Shown piece after piece: positions 1 through 5,258 of a stretch of DNA of 6,366 nt (the first letter of the stretch is position 1; every line of letters starts with the position of its first letter). The notes below the pieces were generated by a model that ran no database searches, was not told where the DNA came from, and was given only the letters and a program-made list of their open reading frames with translations. Both the position numbers and the translations under genes were made by a program. Location of the stretch: contig DISL01000103.1 in NCBI GenBank assembly GCA_002421845.1, positions 1-6,366 of the forward strand, in the 5' to 3' direction. The stretch is from Epsilonproteobacteria bacterium UBA6211 (GTDB taxonomy: Bacteria > Campylobacterota > Campylobacteria > Campylobacterales > Arcobacteraceae).

Positions 1-129
1 GCTCTCTTGTCCGCCTGAAAATGCGTAAAAAATGGTCTTATCTAAGTAAATACAATCACCCTCAACCGCTTCAATTTTCGCCTGAATTTCACTCAAATAA
101 TGGTCAGCCCAAAAAAGTTTTTGTAGCAT
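1..129 (-). CDS. Alanyl-tRNA editing protein, AlaX type (N-terminal part, cut by window edge)
   Basis: Forty-three codons are visible, starting at the ATG at 129-127 on the minus strand and running off the window at base 1. The peptide begins MLQKLFWADHYLSEIQAKIE and then has a short beta-rich stretch ending in DKTIFYAFSGGQES. An FYxxSGGQ motif at this distance from the N-terminus is typical of the AlaX/AlaRS editing domain, which hydrolyses mischarged Ser- or Gly-tRNA(Ala) in the cytoplasm. The zinc-binding and catalytic HxxxH motifs would lie beyond the window, so activity cannot be judged. The start is chosen because GGAGAA sits about 4 nt upstream; an in-frame ATG at 141 would itself contain this ribosome site. 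The gene diverges from the cassette array and looks like resident host sequence. A free-standing AlaX is more likely than full AlaRS because of its short N-terminus, but this is not certain. Confidence 0.72.
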   Translation of the reverse strand, partial: MLQKLFWADHYLSEIQAKIEAVEGDCIYLDKTIFYAFSGGQES

Positions 130-157
130 AATGTTCTCCATGGTTTAATACATGAGT

Positions 158-163
158 ATTATA
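158..163 (-). promoter_or_regulatory. Probable -10 element for the alaX-like gene
   Basis: On the minus strand this reads TATAAT, about 29 nt upstream of the start codon at 129, leaving a leader of roughly 20 nt. No good -35 is visible, which is common for vegetative promoters in Campylobacterota. Position and match support it; no other evidence is available. Confidence 0.45.
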
Positions 164-322
164 TAGAAAATCGAAATAAAAGAGTTAGCTTTAAAACCTT
201 TACATGTAAGCTATTTTTTATTTCCTAAAAGTTTAGAGTTTAACCCTGCCCCCTTTTTTTTCCTAATACACTTCCTGATAAATTTAACAAAATGCAGATT
301 TATCACGATATTGTCATAATAT

Positions 323-371
323 ACATACATAATGTACTATTATCATCGAAATATCGACATTAAACATACAT
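323..371. repeat. ACATACAT pair, 41 bp apart
   Basis: ACATACAT occurs at 323-330 and again at 364-371, start-to-start 41 bp. The reverse complement of this pair is found downstream at 498-546 with the same 41 bp spacing. The sequence between the two copies is only weakly similar between the pairs. The function is unknown: protein-binding sites or the worn remains of a duplication are both possible. Confidence 0.55.
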
Positions 372-497
372 AAAAACTATATCATAAACTTAAAATTTAT
401 TTAAAAAATATGGCAAATTGCAATATTTTTTATAGTAAAATGTTCAAAAAGACTTTATTTAAGGTGTTTATAGTTATTTTAATATACAACATTTTTA

Positions 498-546
498 ATG
501 TATGTTTATTTGTCATTTTTCAGGGTGTTTTATATATAATGTATGT
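498..546. repeat. ATGTATGT pair, 41 bp apart, flanking the array promoter
   Basis: ATGTATGT occurs at 498-505 and 539-546, start-to-start 41 bp, both within the longer shared string AATGTATGTT. It is the inverted counterpart of the pair at 323-371. The candidate -35 (510-515) lies just inside the first copy, and the last two bases of the candidate -10 (535-540) overlap the second copy. A protein bound here could repress or activate transcription into the cassettes; that is inference. Confidence 0.55.
510..540 (+). promoter_or_regulatory. Candidate promoter driving the cassette array (Pc-like)
   Basis: TTGTCA at 510-515 could be a -35. Downstream lie TATATA at 533-538 (17 bp spacer) and the better -10 match TATAAT at 535-540 (19 bp spacer). 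Transcription would start near 547, giving a leader of about 30 nt before the kinase start codon at 576. Because the first cassette has only 18 bp ahead of its gene, a promoter outside the cassette is required, and this is the best one seen. In an AT-rich region chance matches occur, so the exact element is uncertain. Confidence 0.5.
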
Positions 547-556
547 TCAATAAATA

Positions 557-563
557 GTTATAT
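557..563 (+). other. First cassette junction (attI-like core GTTATAT)
   Basis: GTTATAT at 557-563 fits the GTTRRRY-type core, with the recombination point expected between G557 and T558. Its sequence, extended to 9 nt (557-565), is the exact reverse complement of 1660-1668 at the end of cassette 1. This is what is expected if T558 is the first base of cassette 1 and G557 belongs to the receiving site. The flanking receptor sequence is not recognisable as a known attI. Confidence 0.7.
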
Positions 564-575
564 ATAAGGAAATAA

Positions 576-1667
576 ATGTCTAGTAGAATTATCATTAAAC
601 AAACAATTCAAAAGATGGGTGATATTTTAATTGACGCATTCACTGGTAAAAAGCATTTTGATGTCATACAAAGTGATTATCAAAGTCTCAGAAGAAGATT
701 AATTGCTTACAAACCATTTATAGGTAATGTTCCAGATTTTTTAATGAATGCTCCTGACTTATATAGTCTTTGGCACCAAACCATTACGTCTGATTTAGCA
801 GATTACGAATCAAGACGAATTTTTGTTCGTGAAAATTTTACAGAATATTATAAAAGTCAAATGAATCAATTTAAAGAGAATAGTTTTGAAGAAGAAATTT
901 TTAATCGAGACATGTCTTTAGAAGATGAATTGGGAAGTGGAGGCTTTGGTGTTGTATATAAAGTTCACCATATTGTATTGGACGAATATCGAGCAGTAAA
1001 AAAGCTAGATCCTTTATTTGCTGATGCTAATGGTGAGTTAAAAGCTTTAAGGCGATTTGCAAGAGAAATAAAAATTTTAAACGGTTTAGATAATAAGTAT
1101 ATTGTTAAAGTTTATGATGCAGGAATAGCAGATAATTGTCCATTTTATGTAATGGAATATATTGATGGTGTAAATCTTCAAGAAGTCATTAATACTCATG
1201 GTCTTTTAACTTTAAAAGAAGCAACAACTATGATGCTTCAAATACTGGATGCAATATCTCATGCACATGAAAAAGATATAATTCACAGAGATATAAAGTC
1301 TACAAATATATTGTGGAATGGGGAACAATGTATAGTCTTAGATTTTGGTGCAAGTCAATGGATAACTGAAAGGTTATCAACAAGAATAACTAGTAGTGCT
1401 ATTGGTACACAAGGATATATTGCACCTGAACTTTATGATAATCCTCAATTAAAAGAAAAATCAATCGATTGTTATTCTCTTGGAATATTGTTTCATGTTT
1501 TACTGACTGGAAAACTTCCTACTCCAGGAAATACAGAATATTATTTAAATGAACAAGAAATAAACGATGAAATAATAAACTTTATTGTCAAGTCTATATC
1601 AAATGAAAACATAAGATTTCAAAATGCAACTACTATGTTACATGAATTACAACAAATTAATATATAA
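576..1667 (+). CDS. Serine/threonine protein kinase with unknown N-terminal domain (cassette 1)
   Basis: The 363-residue protein is a Hanks-type kinase that should phosphorylate Ser/Thr on unknown cytoplasmic targets. All core motifs are intact: glycine loop LGSGGFGVVYKV (119-130), AVKK with ATP-binding K142, helix-C Glu E164 (FAREIKIL), HRDIKSTN with catalytic D239 and N244, DFG (256-258), APE (283-285) and the helix-F DCYSLG segment (298-303). The kinase domain fills residues 113-360. Residues 1-112 are a predicted helical, charged region I do not recognise, and no membrane segment or PASTA/FHA module is seen. The ATG at 576 follows AAGGA with 5 nt spacing, only 18 bp from the cassette junction. 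The stop codon lies inside the R'' box of attC1. Single kinases of this class can act in abortive infection (Stk2 of Staphylococcus epidermidis); a defence role here is inferred. Confidence 0.93.
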   Translation: MSSRIIIKQTIQKMGDILIDAFTGKKHFDVIQSDYQSLRRRLIAYKPFIGNVPDFLMNAPDLYSLWHQTITSDLADYESRRIFVRENFTEYYKSQMNQFKENSFEEEIFNRDMSLEDELGSGGFGVVYKVHHIVLDEYRAVKKLDPLFADANGELKALRRFAREIKILNGLDNKYIVKVYDAGIADNCPFYVMEYIDGVNLQEVINTHGLLTLKEATTMMLQILDAISHAHEKDIIHRDIKSTNILWNGEQCIVLDFGASQWITERLSTRITSSAIGTQGYIAPELYDNPQLKEKSIDCYSLGILFHVLLTGKLPTPGNTEYYLNEQEINDEIINFIVKSISNENIRFQNATTMLHELQQINI

Positions 1668-1730
1668 CAAATCAGTGGAGCCAATAAATTACCCTACGGG
1701 CAATTCATCGGCTCATTTTAACCGTTATAC
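1662..1730 (+). repeat. attC site of cassette 1 (attC1)
   Basis: R'' is ATATAAC (1662-1668) and the final core is GTTATAC (1724-1730), with the crossover expected after G1724. Inner arms are GAGCC (1678-1682) with GGCTC (1710-1714), AAATT-type pairing inside these, and a tip CCC-TAC-GGG (1692-1700). Mismatched bases between arms (for example A1683/C1709 and A1686/C1706) would give the bulged bases the integrase uses for strand recognition. It is 57/58 identical to attC2 over 1663-1720. The kinase stop codon is embedded in R''. Confidence 0.92.
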
Positions 1731-1745
1731 ATATAGGGAAACATC

Positions 1746-3092
1746 ATGAGATTAACAGTTCCACCACTTAGTATTTTAGAAGATGAGGGCTTCTCAGCAA
1801 AAATAGACATTTTCAAGCGTAAACAATTCGGTGAAAGACTTGCTAATCTCTTCGAAAATTCTCAAGATAATATTGTAGTAGCATTAGATGCACCTTGGGG
1901 CGAAGGAAAAAGTACATTTATAAAAATGTGGCAAGGCTATATCCAGAATCAACGTGACAATAAGTTCAAAACGATTTACTTCGATGCCTTTGCAAATGAT
2001 TATCAGAAAGACCCTTTTATCGCTTTGACAGCAGAGTTATACAGCTTATTAAAAGATGATAAGGTAGAGAAGCAAAAAGAATTCAAGAAAAAAGCAAGCG
2101 ATGTTATTAAATCAATGTCTAGAGGAGCATTAAAAATTGGAATTCGTTCTCTTAGTGGAGGAATTTTAGACGGCACAATTGTGGACTCTGTAGAAAATGA
2201 CATTTCTGAACTAGCTGCTGAACAGATTGATGCAATTGTAGCTGATCGATTACAAAACAGTGAAGAAGATAAAACTGCTCTTGTACATTTTAAAAAATAT
2301 TTACAACAACTAGCTAAAGAACATAGCAATGACAACCCAATAATCTTTATAATTGATGAATTAGATCGTTGTAGACCTGACTTTGCTTTAGAACTTGTAG
2401 AGCAGATAAAACATATTTTTTCTGTTCAGGGAATTACTTTTCTTCTTGTACAAAATAGACAACAGTTAGAGGCTTCGGTAAAAGCTAGATATGGGAACGA
2501 TGTGAATGCTTCACTCTATTTACAAAAGTTTGTAAATATATGGTTTTCTTTACCTCGCTCTTCAGAACGTTACGATGACTATGGTGAAAAGTATTTAGAT
2601 TTTGCTCTAAAATCTATGCTTGATGCAGGTGAAGAAATTAAAAATACAGATTTAATTGAATTACTCCGCGAACTAGTAAAAGCGAAAAAACCTTCATATA
2701 GAGAAATCGAGCAAATACTCTCCAATGTTGCATTAGTACACAATATGTCCTCTGGTGAAACAAAATATTATCCCAACTACCAAATTGCGATTGCTTTCAT
2801 GTGCTATTTAAAAGCCTCTTCCCCTAAGGTTTTTGACAAAGTTTCAAAAAAGAGTATAACTTTTAATGAGTTAATAAAAGAAAGTGGCTTTGAGTGGGCT
2901 GAAACTAGTTCAGGAAGTGAGTACAGTTACATAGAATACATGATTAAAGAAATCAAATTTGAATATGCTGACGAAGATACACGCAAAAAAATGATTGAAG
3001 GTCAAGAAATTAAAAGAAGTATGTATAGTTATAATGGAACGAGTATGATTCTACAAATCACAAATATGCTTAACACAATGGAGACAAGATAA
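1746..3092 (+). CDS. KAP-family P-loop NTPase (cassette 2)
   Basis: The 448-residue protein has the KAP signature. Walker A is APWGEGKST (49-57, K55). A following FDAF...DYQKDPFIAL segment (79-94) matches the family's conserved post-Walker strand. The hydrophobic Walker B IIFIIDELDRC (199-209) carries the D204/E205 pair and the characteristic DRC. The first P-loop glycine is Ala49. Many KAP proteins carry membrane helices inserted between Walker A and B; here residues 124-148 are only mildly hydrophobic, so a soluble or peripheral protein is more likely. The C-terminal 170 residues have no motif I recognise. The ATG at 1746 follows AGGGAA with about 5 nt spacing, 21 bp from the cassette junction. 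KAP proteins include PifA of plasmid F, which blocks phage T7, so anti-phage function is plausible, but no partner or nuclease domain is visible. Confidence 0.92.
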   Translation: MRLTVPPLSILEDEGFSAKIDIFKRKQFGERLANLFENSQDNIVVALDAPWGEGKSTFIKMWQGYIQNQRDNKFKTIYFDAFANDYQKDPFIALTAELYSLLKDDKVEKQKEFKKKASDVIKSMSRGALKIGIRSLSGGILDGTIVDSVENDISELAAEQIDAIVADRLQNSEEDKTALVHFKKYLQQLAKEHSNDNPIIFIIDELDRCRPDFALELVEQIKHIFSVQGITFLLVQNRQQLEASVKARYGNDVNASLYLQKFVNIWFSLPRSSERYDDYGEKYLDFALKSMLDAGEEIKNTDLIELLRELVKAKKPSYREIEQILSNVALVHNMSSGETKYYPNYQIAIAFMCYLKASSPKVFDKVSKKSITFNELIKESGFEWAETSSGSEYSYIEYMIKEIKFEYADEDTRKKMIEGQEIKRSMYSYNGTSMILQITNMLNTMETR

Positions 3093-3096
3093 ATAG

Positions 3097-3165
3097 GTAT
3101 AACAAATCAGTGGAGCCAATAAATTACCCTGCGGGCAATTCATCGGCTCATTTTATACGTTAGCT
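3097..3165 (+). repeat. attC site of cassette 2 (attC2)
   Basis: R'' is GTATAAC (3097-3103), complementary to the GTTATAC that opens cassette 2 at 1724. The downstream core is GTTAGCT (3159-3165), whose bases after G3159 belong to cassette 3. Inner arms are GAGCC (3113-3117) with GGCTC (3145-3149), and the tip is CCC-TGC-GGG (3127-3135). Over 58 bp it differs from attC1 at one base, A1696 versus G3131, in the loop tip. Confidence 0.92.
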
Positions 3166-3181
3166 TACAAAAGGAAAAACA

Positions 3182-4039
3182 TTGAAAATATTTATAAGTT
3201 GGTCTGGAGATACAAGTAAAAGGCTAGCAGAAGAAATAAGAAATTGGCTTCCGACTGTTTTACAAACAGCAATTCCATATTTCACACCTTCAGATATTGA
3301 AAAAGGTAATAGATGGGCTTCGAGCATAGCAAAAGAGCTAGATGAAGCAGTAATAGGTATCTTTTGTATTACAAAAGATAACTTAAATAGTCCTTGGCTC
3401 TTGTTTGAAGCTGGAGCAATCTCAAAGAAACTAGAACAATCATTGGTCTGTCCAATTCTTTTTGGCCTAAATACGACAGATATAACAGGTCCTCTAAGCC
3501 AGTTTCAAATTACTCAATTTGGAAAATATGAAATTAAAAGTTTAATAAAATCTATTAATACTGTTAATCCAACCATCGTCCTTAAAGATAGTGTCCTAAA
3601 TGAAGTTTTTGAGAGCCGATGGCCTAAATTAGAAGAAAAAATAAAAACTATATATGATGAACAAAAAATTATCCCCACTGAGCAAATCAGAAGTGATAGA
3701 AATATGATGGAAGAGATATTGAATTTAACCAGAATAATTTCTAAATCAAGCAAAAGCAATATTACCCCTTCATCATTGAAAGATGAATTTAATCATCTTG
3801 TAGGAGTTTTTTTAGATAATTTTGAACATGTATTTCATTCAGATTGGGAGCATAGTAAAAGTTGTTTAGATAATGATTGGATACACCATTTTATCCCAGA
3901 TTCAGGTACCTTCCTTAAACCAGGAATTGATGATGAAAGTAATAATTGGTTTAGTCGTGGCAGCTTATTAGAATCTTACAGAAATTTAATCAATTTTATT
4001 AAGACTTATAAGATAGAACTTAATAAGCATGAATGGTAA
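3182..4039 (+). CDS. TIR-domain protein (cassette 3)
   Basis: This 285-residue protein has an N-terminal TIR domain (about 1-125) and a C-terminal region of about 150 residues I do not recognise. The TIR part opens with beta-A KIFISWSGD (2-10), followed by the loop PSDIEKGNRW (36-45), GIFCIT (59-64) and PWLLFEAGAISK (71-82). E76 is in the position of the catalytic glutamate of bacterial NADase TIRs. The later GPLSQFQ stretch (103-109) is shared with a recurrent bacterial TIR subfamily. Such domains cleave or cyclise NAD+ in defence systems such as Thoeris; activity here is inferred. The start is TTG at 3182, supported by AAGGA about 6 nt upstream; the next in-frame Met is near residue 175, after the TIR domain. 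No ThsA-like, SIR2 or effector partner lies next to it, so the C-terminal region may be the sensor or it may act alone. Confidence 0.9.
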   Translation: MKIFISWSGDTSKRLAEEIRNWLPTVLQTAIPYFTPSDIEKGNRWASSIAKELDEAVIGIFCITKDNLNSPWLLFEAGAISKKLEQSLVCPILFGLNTTDITGPLSQFQITQFGKYEIKSLIKSINTVNPTIVLKDSVLNEVFESRWPKLEEKIKTIYDEQKIIPTEQIRSDRNMMEEILNLTRIISKSSKSNITPSSLKDEFNHLVGVFLDNFEHVFHSDWEHSKSCLDNDWIHHFIPDSGTFLKPGIDDESNNWFSRGSLLESYRNLINFIKTYKIELNKHEW

Positions 4040-4042
4040 TGA

Positions 4043-4114
4043 AGCTAACAAGTACGTGGAGTCGCAATAATTTTTGCCCTGCGGGAAAATTATCGCTTAG
4101 CACGGCCGTTGTAT
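4043..4114 (+). repeat. attC site of cassette 3 (attC3)
   Basis: R'' is AGCTAAC (4043-4049), which with A4042 is the exact 8-nt complement of GTTAGCTT opening cassette 3 at 3159. The downstream core is GTTGTAT (4108-4114). Arms ATAATTTT (4067-4074) and AAAATTAT (4086-4093) pair perfectly, extended by CGC-type pairing outside, with tip CCC-TGC-GGG (4077-4085). Stem sequence differs from attC1 and attC2 but the tip is shared. Confidence 0.9.
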
Positions 4115-4134
4115 CAATATAAAAAGTGAGTACT

Positions 4135-4614
4135 ATGAATAATTATTTAATAGATTTACCTGTATCTGAAAAATATGATTCGAGCGATAATATACTAAGA
4201 GTTAGTAAAAGTACTAACCAAAGTTTATATGAAGAAGTCTATACATTTGCAAAATACTTTAAAGAGGAACTAAATTATGATCGTGTCCCATTTTGTAAAA
4301 TGGGTATGTTAGATAAACCATGCAATGTTTTACTTTTTACAGAACAAGCATTTGATCAATATTATGGTGATTCAATGCCGTATAGAATTTATGGAGCTTG
4401 TCTTTTTAGTGAAATGAAAATTGGTGATGAACTTCATCATAAATTAGAATGGATTTGGTTTCATCCTTTTTTTAGAAATAGAGGAAATCTTAAAAAAAAC
4501 TGGTTTAGATTAGAAAAAGAGTTTGGTGATTTTTTCATTGGTAAACCCATCTCAAATGATATGAAAATGTTTTTAGAGAATACCAAATCAGAATATAAAC
4601 ATATCCAAATATAA
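4135..4614 (+). CDS. Small GNAT-like protein, possible acetyltransferase (cassette 4)
   Basis: The product is 159 residues from the ATG at 4135. A GTG at 4126 is in frame, but it has no ribosome site ahead of it, while GTGAG (4126-4130) is suitably placed for the ATG; the GTG form would add three residues. The segment LEWIWFHPFFRNRGNLKKNW (104-123) resembles the strand plus RxxGxL loop that binds acetyl-CoA in GNAT enzymes, with R114 and G117 in the key places. It is followed by a helix and KPISNDMKMFLE, typical of GNAT-like ends seen in small cassette proteins. The N-terminal half (1-100) is unrecognised. No membrane segment or signal peptide is seen. If it is an acetyltransferase, the substrate is unknown; it could also be a degenerate fold used for binding. 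The gene begins about 27 bp after the cassette junction and has no promoter of its own. Confidence 0.8.
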   Translation: MNNYLIDLPVSEKYDSSDNILRVSKSTNQSLYEEVYTFAKYFKEELNYDRVPFCKMGMLDKPCNVLLFTEQAFDQYYGDSMPYRIYGACLFSEMKIGDELHHKLEWIWFHPFFRNRGNLKKNWFRLEKEFGDFFIGKPISNDMKMFLENTKSEYKHIQI

Positions 4615-4620
4615 ATATAG

Positions 4621-4690
4621 ATACAACAAACTATTGGAGAGAAATATTTGACCCTACGGGCGCAACTATTTCTCAACTCAACCGTTATAC
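4621..4690 (+). repeat. attC site of cassette 4 (attC4)
   Basis: R'' is ATACAAC (4621-4627). With G4620 it is the exact 8-nt complement of GTTGTATC opening cassette 4 at 4108. The downstream core is GTTATAC (4684-4690), belonging from T4685 to cassette 5. Arms GAGAAATA (4639-4646) and TATTTCTC (4667-4674) pair perfectly, and the tip is CCC-TAC-GGG (4652-4660) as in attC1. Confidence 0.9.
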
Positions 4691-4701
4691 TCACAACATA
4701 A

Positions 4702-4714
4702 ACATTGACAATGT
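4702..4714. promoter_or_regulatory. Palindrome over the brnTA -35, candidate operator
   Basis: ACATTG-A-CAATGT is a perfect 6+6 inverted repeat that covers the whole -35 hexamer of the brnTA promoter. BrnA antitoxins are known to bind and repress their own promoter, so this is a sensible operator. It is a single site, not proven. Confidence 0.55.
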
Positions 4715-4733
4715 AAATACAAAATACTATAAT
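4705..4733 (+). promoter_or_regulatory. Consensus sigma-70 promoter of brnTA
   Basis: TTGACA (4705-4710) and TATAAT (4728-4733) match both hexamers exactly with a 17 bp spacer. Transcription should start near 4740, about 20 nt before the brnT start. It lies inside cassette 5, which makes this cassette independent of its position in the array, unlike cassettes 1-4. Confidence 0.85.
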
Positions 4734-4759
4734 TAAATCATATCAATAAAGGTGTTATT

Positions 4760-5044
4760 TTGAAATTTGAATGGAGTGATGAAAAGAACAACTTAAATAT
4801 TGAAAAACATCAAATTAGTTTTGATGAGGCTAAAGAAGTTTTTTTAGATCCTATGCATATTTCAAAATTAGACCATCGCATTGACTATTTTGAAGAAAGA
4901 TGGATAACATTAGGAACAACAACTAAAGATAAAATCATAGTTGTTGCCAACATGTTTTTTGATGAGAATGGTGAAGAAATCATCAGAATCATAAGTGCAA
5001 GAAAAGCAAATCAAAAAGAAAGGATTTTTTATGAGCAACATTAA
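4760..5044 (+). CDS. brnT: BrnT-family toxin (ribonuclease) of a type II toxin-antitoxin pair (cassette 5)
   Basis: This 94-residue protein matches the BrnT family along its whole length: N-terminal FEWSDEKNNLNIEKHQISFDEA, then VFLDP, EERWITLG and the C-terminal IRIISARKANQKERIFYE. Every landmark of the family is present, so it looks intact. BrnT has a RelE-like fold and cleaves RNA to stop growth; BrnA neutralises it. The start is TTG at 4760, supported by AAAGGTG at 4748-4754 about 5 nt upstream and by the family N-terminus; there is no better in-frame ATG. It overlaps brnA by 14 nt, with the toxin gene first, which is the usual brnTA order. In integrons such pairs are thought to stabilise the array against cassette loss, and some also respond to phage. 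Confidence 0.92.
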   Translation: MKFEWSDEKNNLNIEKHQISFDEAKEVFLDPMHISKLDHRIDYFEERWITLGTTTKDKIIVVANMFFDENGEEIIRIISARKANQKERIFYEQH

Positions 5045-5258
5045 ACAAAGAGAAAAATTTGATGAATATGAAATGGAAGATGAATATGATTTTACAGATG
5101 GTGTTCGAGGTAGATTTTATGAACCTAAAAAGATACCAGTTTCACTACGGTTGGACAATGATATCATCTTATATTTCAAAAAATTAGCAAGTGAAAAAAA
5201 AGTACCTTATCAGACTCTTATAAATGCTTTACTTAGAAAAGAGCTACAGTCACTATAA
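5031..5258 (+). CDS. brnA: BrnA-family antitoxin (cassette 5)
   Basis: The product is 75 residues. The acidic N-terminal part (about 8-20) is followed by RGRFYEPKKIPVSLRLDNDI and LYFKKLASEKKVPYQTLINALLRKEL, the ribbon-helix-helix DNA-binding module of BrnA antitoxins, with PVSLRLD as the beta strand and YQTLIN as the second-helix signature. It should bind BrnT and repress the shared promoter. The start is the ATG at 5031, which has AAGAAAGGA just upstream and overlaps the brnT stop region by 14 nt, giving translational coupling. An upstream in-frame GTG at 4995 lacks a ribosome site and would add 12 residues with no family counterpart. The stop codon TAA (5256-5258) lies inside the R'' box of attC5. 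Confidence 0.9.
   Translation: MSNIKQREKFDEYEMEDEYDFTDGVRGRFYEPKKIPVSLRLDNDIILYFKKLASEKKVPYQTLINALLRKELQSL

Larger units (their letters stand above)
142..557. other. AT-rich flank between alaX-like gene and cassette array
   Basis: This stretch of about 415 bp has no convincing gene and no integrase. It contains the minus-strand promoter of the alaX-like gene, a C/T-rich run around 244-263, four ATGTATGT-type repeats (described separately) and a plus-strand promoter leading into cassette 1. By position next to the first cassette junction it should include whatever serves as the attachment site for the array, equivalent to attI. I could not recognise a conventional attI from sequence, and these are poorly conserved. 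Confidence 0.5.

Noticed and set aside
184..191. GTTAGCTT resembling an integron core, identical to 3159-3166
   Set aside because: There is no R'' partner or hairpin next to it; an 8-nt match in AT-rich sequence is not enough for another cassette end.
186..219. Hairpin TAGCTT/AAGCTA followed by T-run as a terminator
   Set aside because: The stem is only 6 bp with a 16-nt loop, and no plus-strand gene ends here; both strands' neighbours make a terminator pointless.
1678..1714. attC hairpins as rho-independent terminators
   Set aside because: No T-run follows the stems and the next gene begins within about 30 nt; the core boxes explain the hairpins better.
2003..2335. Minus-strand open frame of 110 codons inside the KAP gene
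   Set aside because: It is the antisense shadow of a well-supported KAP coding region, with a Ser/Cys/Leu-rich composition and no family match.
3514..3759. Minus-strand open frame of 81 codons inside the TIR gene
   Set aside because: Antisense shadow of the TIR protein; the leucine/isoleucine-rich sequence reflects AT-rich DNA read backwards.
4126..4134. GTG start for the GNAT-like gene
   Set aside because: There is no ribosome site ahead of 4126, while GTGAG here is itself well placed for the ATG at 4135.
4461..4694. Minus-strand open frame of 77 codons over the end of the GNAT-like gene and attC4
   Set aside because: It would cover an attC site and the end of a better-supported gene, and its sequence matches nothing recognisable.
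4995..5030. GTG start for brnA at 4995
   Set aside because: The ATG at 5031 has a strong AAGAAAGGA site and fits the family N-terminus and the usual toxin-antitoxin overlap.
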